Shown here: one piece after another, positions 58,590 to 64,000 of the stretch
Layout of the letters: each line of letters starts with the position of its first letter
How positions within the stretch are numbered: position 1 is the first letter of the stretch
DNA from: Dichetophora obliterata
Taxonomy: Eukaryota; Arthropoda; Insecta; Diptera; Sciomyzidae
Direction: 5' to 3'
Assembly: GCA_963920525.1 (NCBI GenBank)
Contig: OY986437.1
Location: 56,120,830-56,184,829 of the forward strand
DNA: 64,000 nt
Position numbers and translations under genes: made by a program
The notes under the pieces: generated by a model
Database searches by the model: none
The model's input: the letters and a program-made list of their open reading frames with translations, nothing else
What the model was told of the DNA's origin: nothing

Positions 58590-59102
58590 CCTCTAAAACT
58601 GCAACCTTATGGAGAGAACACGTCTCGAAATGACGACGCTGACAACTATCCCGCTAAAAGAGATGATATCCCGGAAACCCCAATTACGGAAGACAGCGTC
58701 GAGGTTCCGATTGTCATCCGTTGGCCGATTATGATGAAGTTCTGACAGCTATAGCTCGGCTCAAAAATAACAAAGCCGCGGGAGCTGATGGCTTACCGAG
58801 AACGAAGGAGATGCTCTATTTAAATTCATTTACGAGCTTCTAGGCAGAATATTTTCGAAAAAATGTATTCTGAAGGATTGGAATCTTAGTGTGCTCTGCC
58901 CAATCAACAAGAAAGGCGATCCAACTATTTGTGTCAATTACCGTGGGACAGCCTTCTTAACCCTTAACTGGTTCTCCTGATCTGTGGGACCAGAAAAAAA
59001 GAGAATATATCTCTAATTATTCAAATCAAGATGAAATTCGATTTAATTCAATTATTCAAAATAATTAAAAAAATTATTTCTTATTGGTAAGAAACAACTT
59101 TA

Positions 59103-59659
59103 CATGGTAGAAGAATAGAGGTAGTCGCACGGCTGAGAGCAAACTACCATAACTGTCAAAAGGCAACTGACAGCTCATGCAAAATCTGCAACCGATGAGA
59201 ATGCGATGAGAAAGGAAAAATTAAAAAGAATCTGTCATAGCTGAAACTTTTTTGCTTTTTTTAATTTTTTATTGATCAATCAATTAAAATAGGATTTTGT
59301 GCAGCTTGGATTTGGTGGATGGCAAACAAAGTTTTCGTGGAAGTGTCTATAGCACACACAAGCATCTTTTTTAAAATGTTTGGAGCATGTTCCTTCTTTG
59401 TCTTCTAGGCTGGAAAACGAAAACTCGGCCCATTTTCCATGTTTTTGGCACAACACGCACTTCATATTAATTAAAAAAAAATAGGTAATTCACTTTTATT
59501 CAAGTTTCTGAACACAACACAAAAATATGCAATATAAGTAATTTATAATTTAGCTGTTATCTTTTTTTTCTTTAGAAAAAAAACTGATTTTGACAATTCT
59601 GGTAGTATTATCAAAGAGATCACGATTAGCCACGAGACTACCTGTATTATTCTACCATG
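59103..59659 (-). mobile_element. P-superfamily element, internally deleted
   Basis: 557 bp with about 32-bp inverted ends starting CATGGTAGAA and containing AGGTAGTC; the layout and sequence resemble the Drosophila P element end (CATGATGAAATAA...GGTGGTCCC, from memory). A perfect 8-bp TSD CAACTTTA lies at 59095-59102 and 59660-59667. The only gene remnant is a THAP-like N-terminus on the minus strand, starting 194 bp from the right end, as expected for the 5' end of a P-type gene. Confidence 0.9.
59280..59465 (-). pseudogene. THAP-like N-terminus of P-type transposase
   Basis: 61 codons starting MKCVLCQKHGKWAEFSFSSL. Cys3-x2-Cys6 near the start and Cys38-x2-His41-Phe42 (VCYRHF) reproduce the C2CH zinc ligands and following Phe of THAP domains, which bind P element ends. 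The 31-residue spacing between the pairs is slightly short for THAP (usually 35 or more), and extra Cys and His residues are present (CSKH at 27-30). The frame then stops; the catalytic domain is deleted. Identification rests mainly on the P-type termini around it. Confidence 0.65.
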
Positions 59660-60480
59660 CAACTTTAATAAAGACACTCTTAAAAACAACAACACTCTTG
59701 AACTTCTTACTAAATTTTGTGGTTTTTTAGCATTTAAGTTGGTGTGGTTCCTGGGATCAGATGTACTGTTAGTGTAATTGTTTTTTTGAGGTGTATCAGT
59801 TAAGGGTTAATATCGCATATAAGGTCTTGTCAAGCGTTTTGTGTGAATAATTGAAGCCCATTGTAAACCAACTAATTGGACCTTATCAGTGTGGCTTCAG
59901 ACCCGAAAAATTTACCATCGACCTGATCTTCTCGCTACGACAAATCTTGAAGAAGACCCAAGAAAAACAAGTCCACACCCACCATCTTTTTGTCGATGAA
60001 AACGCCACCTTCGACAGCCCAATAAGGAATCACCCATACTCCATCATGCCTGAATTTAGTATTCCTGCAAAACTAATATGATTTTGCTGGATGACACTGT
60101 GCAACACTAGAACCACAGTTAAAATCAGGAAGAACCTATTTGTTACCAAACGAGGTTTGAGACAAGGTAATTCCTTATCGTGCGACTTTTTCAGCCTTAT
60201 GATGGAGAAGATCATCCGAGCTGCTGATCTGAGAAGAAGTGGCACAATATTCAACAAGATTGTTGTGCTGCTTGCGTATGTTGATGACATCGATATCATT
60301 GGTCATAATACGCGCTAAGACAATGTAGCATTCTCCAAATTAGAAAGAGAGTTAATTCAAATGGTCTGGTAGTGAATGCAGATAGGACAAAATACTTGGT
60401 GTCAACAAACAAACAACCCAGCGTCTTGGAACCCATGTTACAATTGCCAATACCTCCTTTGAGGTTGTGAAGGACTCTTA

Positions 60481-60618
60481 CTGCATTATTCTGTATCACG
60501 AACAAGCACACCAACGATGAGAAAGACACGAAAAGTAATACAATTGTATGGAAGAAAATATTGCTTCTCGTGTCTTTCTCATCGTTGGTGAGCATCTTCG
60601 TGATACAGAATAATGCAG
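60481..60618. mobile_element. Harbinger-type palindromic MITE, copy D
   Basis: 138 bp, ends CTGCATTATTCTGTATCACG and its complement, flanked by TTA (60478-60480, 60619-60621). Inserted in the RTE-like relic. Confidence 0.9.
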
Positions 60619-60890
60619 TTAGTCTATCTCAGATCCAGCATTAACTCAACCAACGATGTCAGTATTGAGATCAAACGAAGAATAACTCTTGCCAACAGGT
60701 GTTACTGTGGGCTCGGTAGGCAATTGAGAAGCAGAGCTCTCTCTCGACCAACGAAAATCGTGTTCTATAATTCGCTTATCATACTCGTCCTGCTTTATGC
60801 ATCACAAATCTTGACGCTTAGCAGTTCAGATTAAAAGACTTTAGGAGCCTTCGAGAGAAAGATTCTTCGTAAGATCTAAGGACTAATATA

Positions 60891-61870
60891 AGGACTGAAA
60901 TTGACATAGTCAAGCGTATTAAAATATAACTTAGCTTTATGATGATACAAGATATGTCGAGCGTTTTATAAGTCAGCTGCCAAAAACAGCGTATTTTGAC
61001 TGTTTTTTTTTTGCAGTGCAATCGCAGACTTTCGACCTGTTGCAGCTGTGACTGTTATACCGATTCGTAAAATTAATGTACGCCCAGAACACGCCTAAAA
61101 AATGAACAATTACTCCATATGGTAAGCAAAACCGATAAAGGACAAGCAACAAAAGCAATAGTAGCAACAACAACAATAACTACCCTGCCATTGCTTTGAT
61201 ACTGTTGTCAGGATGTTTTGTGTCATGTCTGAGCGTATTACTTTCTTATTTTTTTATGAACTCTGATGATTATTTGTACATTTTTTCAATAGCTTCAACT
61301 AAAAAGGCATTGAAAAGAACGTGTTGGTGTTTTTTTTTTATAAAGGCATGCATGTATATTTTAGTGAGAATGTGTAAGTGGGAGTGTGGATATATATTGT
61401 TTACCTTCTTTGTCAGTCGTAATCATCAGTTCAATTGCCTGCAGCGCTCAAGTTCCGTAGAGAAAAGCTTGTTTTTCCTCAGTTTTGATATTTGCATTAA
61501 GTATGTATGTGGGAGTGTGTATGTTTGTGTGTGTGTTTATTTGCTTATCTGCTTATCTGTGTGCATTGCTATTTGAATACTCTCCTCTATTGAGCAACGT
61601 AGCACAACTATAGTACTTGAAAACATTTCTACTCCATGCAAATGGTGTAGAAAACACTTCCTGCTTTCGGAGATGTTGCCAACAGCAACGGATGCAACTC
61701 GACAAAGTGAAGTTCAGCCATTCAGTTTTGCACTTGTCTTTATATAAATTGTTGTATAGCTGTATTATGTAGGAGAGTGTGCAGAAAAAGCTGAAATTTA
61801 ATATGGAAAAATTGTTGATATTTTAGGCTTCAAAATCGTTCGTTCCCTAAAGCTGGTGTTGCAGTTCTAT
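60891..61870. other. no gene seen
   Basis: Less AT-rich in part. A 126-codon ORF (61196-61576) is hydrophobic and ends in a GT-rich (VCVCVY) simple repeat (61505-61565), with no recognisable family. Probably intronic. Confidence 0.4.
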
Positions 61871-63377
61871 ACACTCAGAAAAAAACACCTATCTTTTTGT
61901 GATAAAAAATTGCTCTATTTACGATAATAGAAATTTTCTTTATTTCAAATAAAATATACTTCAATTATAATAAATTTTCACATCTTCGAAGAAATATTTC
62001 CTTCATTTGGGGAAATGAAAATATTTCATGTCTCTAATAATGATAAGTATTTTTCTCTCACTGAAAAATCTCATTTATAGAGAAAAATTTATAGAAAATG
62101 AAAAATTATCTGTATTATTGATAAATAATTCACTATGCGAAATATTTTCTTCAATAACAACAAATTCTTTCTCAAAAATTAAAAATGCTTCTTCTCAGAA
62201 ATCGATATATTTTTTTTATATTGAATGAGGTACGAAAAAAATAGAAACCCAGCAGCGGATTTGCCAGTGGCTACCATAGAACTAATACAGAATAAATTAC
62301 CAGGTAAGGAAGCATTACTTTTTTCAAAAAGTAATGCGTCTGCATATAGCAGAAGTAATTAACTCATACCTCATTACCTGTAATGTAGCATACAAGGAAA
62401 AGTAATGCAGTGATTTTTATGACTTAATACAAGTAGTATGTTACTCCATAACTTCTAGGTAATGCTGAAGGGAGGCGATCACTTACCTCCTGTCTCATTC
62501 AATGTTAAATGTAAGGGCTTTTATGCATAGTAAGGTAATATAGTCGGAAGTAGTGGTCATTACAAGGTAATTGATGCTTCATATATTCGGAATATATTCC
62601 ATCCGCTACTGGGAAGCGAGAGAGCAATTGATTAATGTTGTGAAAAGCAAGTGTTGCATATTCTGCATATAATGGCGATTGTTCCTTCAAAAGGTTTTTT
62701 TTACTTAACATAGCTACACAAAGTGATGTTGTTTATTACTACTGTTTCCTTGGATGCATTTACAAAATCGTTTTTTCAGAATAAATTTCTGGAATATTTA
62801 TAAAGAGTCCCGAAAAACAATGCCACAGCAATAATTCTACCTTTTAACACATTTTTGACTTATATTTTTAAAACCGAATTACAATTTTATATTAATACTT
62901 TACTTTGCTTAGAACTGAGTTAAAACAAATATTTAACAAAAATAATTTTTGAATCGTAATTGCGTATATACTTCTATGTTTTAAAGAAAAATGTACGCAA
63001 TAAAAAAATGTGTTGTGTTAATGTTAAGAAAATATATCTTTCTTTTAAAGAAAGTGGTTATTTTTTGTGAGAAACTATAAACGCAACTTAAAGAAAACAT
63101 TTATTAAAATTAAATAAATATTTCTCTGTGTTCGGGAAAAATTTACACAATAAAGAAAACGGTTGAACGTATTATAAAGAAATTTTTTTCTATTGAAGCG
63201 AAGGTGTCTTTTATTAATGAGAAAATATTTCTCATTTACATGGAAGCTATTTGCCATTTTTAGGGAATTTTTGGGATCACATTTAGAGAAAAGCATTCTC
63301 TGGAGCAAAGTCAATACCATTTTTCACTTAATATGATGCCTTTTTTCTCATATTCCGATAAACTTTTTTCTGACTGT
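61871..63377. mobile_element. ACACTCAGAAAAAA-ended element
   Basis: Left end ACACTCAGAAAAAAAC; complement of the right end ACAGTCAGAAAAAAG. The interior is rich in GAAATATTTC and AAAGAAA/TTTCTTT in both orientations and is non-coding. It contains the 366-bp element at 62248. It belongs with the ACACNGAG/ACACTGAG-ended repeats at 54991 and 1-387. Confidence 0.55.
62248..62613 (+). mobile_element. 366-bp CCCAG-ended element, copy 2
   Basis: Same length and orientation as 6140-6505; only a few substitutions noticed (for example ACAAGGAAAAG versus ACAAGAAAAAG). Nested in the 61871-63377 element. Confidence 0.85.
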
Positions 63378-63446
63378 AAAAAGATATATTTCTATTTTAA
63401 TATTTAAGTTTTACAAATATATTTCAGATAGAGTTAATTTTTATTT

Positions 63447-63960
63447 TTGAAGCAAAGCTTTTTACGCTTCGTTTTGAGATTTACTTTTTCTTAGAATAGT
63501 TGTTGCATTTTGCTTGCATCTATTACAACAAAAAAATATAAAATTAAAAATATTTTGTAAGAAGTGAGAATCGAACTCACAACTCTTCGATCGGTAGTCC
63601 TTCACGCTATCCACTAAGCCAAAAACCTGTATTATGCAGTGTGGTTCATTCAGTTATAAGTATTAATTAAAAATATGGTGAAGTAAATGACAAGAATTTA
63701 TTTAAAGGATTGTGCATTAGCTATCCTACATGTGAGTTCGTGAAGCTATGTTACAGTAGATGACAAGAATCTATTAAAAGGATTGTGCTTTGCTATGCTA
63801 TATATCCTACATGTGAATGCGTGACGCTATGATGCAGCAGATCACAATAATTTATTAAAAGGATTCTGTATTGGCCAGGCTCGTACCCAGAAAAAAATTC
63901 GGGGGGTTTTCAATTTTTGAAGCGATGCTTTTTACGCCTCGTTTTGTAATTTGCTAAAAT
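63447..63960. repeat. direct repeats flanking a tRNA-like relic
   Basis: TTTTTGAAGCAAAGCTTTTT (63447) recurs as TTTTTGAAGCGATGCTTTTT (63916), both followed by ACGCYTCGTTTTG. Between them, on the minus strand at 63561-63631, lies TTGGCTTAGTGGATAGC (A-box/D-arm-like) and GTGAGTTCGATTCTCAC (perfect T-arm with B box). Acceptor stems do not pair, so this is probably a SINE head, not a tRNA gene. TTTATTNAAAGGATTGTG and CTACATGTGAGTTCGTGA also repeat at about 63697, 63770 and 63855. Confidence 0.55.
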
Positions 63961-64000
63961 GAAATTTCAAAAACGACACTTTTTTCCATACACATTTTTC

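Larger units (their letters stand above)
58961..59806. mobile_element. piggyBac-like non-autonomous element
   Basis: Inverted ends CCCTTAACTG flanked by TTAA on both sides (58957-58960, 59807-59810): CCC termini and a TTAA target are the piggyBac hallmark. It is about 280 bp long without the P-type element nested inside at 59103. No transposase. Confidence 0.8.
58590..60890 (+). pseudogene. RTE-like reverse transcriptase, split by insertions
   Basis: Part 1 (58620-58956): DYDEVLTAIARLKNNKAAGADGLP, DWNLSVLCPINKKGDPTICV and NYRG. Part 2 (59811-60477): LNIAYKVLSSVL, QCGFRPEKFTIDLIFSLRQI, HHLFVDENATFDSPIRN, RGLRQGNSLSCDFF and AYVDDIDIIG (catalytic pair). Part 3 (60622-60870): LVYLRSSINSTNDVSIEIKR and KIVFYNSLIILVLLYA. 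This is the order of RTE-type reverse transcriptases. Frameshifts and stops are present, and the first catalytic region reads FVDENATFDS, so it is dead. It is interrupted by a piggyBac-like element (58961-59806) and a Harbinger-type MITE (60481-60618). Confidence 0.85.

Noticed and set aside
59280..59465. Cys-rich C-terminal domain of piggyBac transposase
   Set aside because: Initially considered because of the CxxC and CYRHF pattern, but the surrounding element has P-type ends and an 8-bp duplication, and the ORF starts near the element's 5' end, which fits a THAP N-terminus better.
61196..61576. 126-codon hydrophobic ORF as a membrane protein gene
   Set aside because: The hydrophobic end comes from a GT-rich simple repeat; no splice signals or family similarity.
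63561..63631. Possible tRNA gene on the minus strand
   Set aside because: The T-arm is perfect and the D-arm plausible, but the acceptor ends do not pair and no anticodon stem forms; a SINE head is more likely.

Overview
The window looks like intronic and intergenic nuclear DNA of a higher fly (Diptera, probably a schizophoran such as a tephritid or calyptrate; the exact family cannot be told from sequence alone). It is strongly AT-rich, has no bacterial-style gene packing, and is dominated by transposable elements (TEs) inserted into one another. The only host gene I can support is on the + strand: three short exons at 14385-14504, 14767-14863 and 24230-24327. Together they encode most of an immunoglobulin domain typical of the second Ig domain of the insect Dpr (defective proboscis extension response) neuronal cell-surface proteins. 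Splice sites and phases are consistent (introns in phase 1, 2 and 1). The first Ig domain and signal peptide must lie upstream of the window. The C-terminus is either close behind the third exon (read-through meets a stop at 24339) or in a later exon; the remaining ~40 kb would then be one huge TE-filled intron.

Region by region. 1-14384: TE graveyard with two Harbinger-type MITEs, a dispersed repeat with a 66-codon ORF, a hAT-like element holding a CR1-like fragment, a 366-bp element, a nested Harbinger-like element, a 2.25-kb Helitron-like element, a tRNA-derived SINE, a Penelope fragment and a decayed hAT-like element. 14385-24327: the dpr-family exons, separated by a 9.4-kb intron with a foldback element, a 63-bp ORF-keeping minisatellite, a Myb/SANT-like transposon gene fragment and a 922-bp hAT foldback element. 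25.5-36 kb: two hAT-like elements with perfect 8-bp target duplications, a tandem array split by a non-LTR retrotransposon, and a 572-bp tandem triplication. 36.4-38.7 kb: a non-LTR retrotransposon with RNase H split by a solo LTR that carries nine 61-bp hairpin repeats. 41-46 kb: an inverted copy of the first dispersed repeat split by a 2.8-kb insertion, and a P-superfamily MITE. 45.9-50.5 kb: Tc1 pieces and a nearly complete CR1-like retrotransposon. 51.7-64 kb: tandem repeats, two mariner relics, a second SINE, palindromic elements, and an RTE-like retrotransposon containing a piggyBac-like element that itself contains a P-superfamily element.

No functional tRNA, rRNA or CRISPR was found. 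No TE open reading frame is intact, so any movement of the short elements would need transposase from elsewhere in the genome. Superfamily names rest on terminal motifs, target-site duplications (TSDs) and remembered protein motifs, not on searches.
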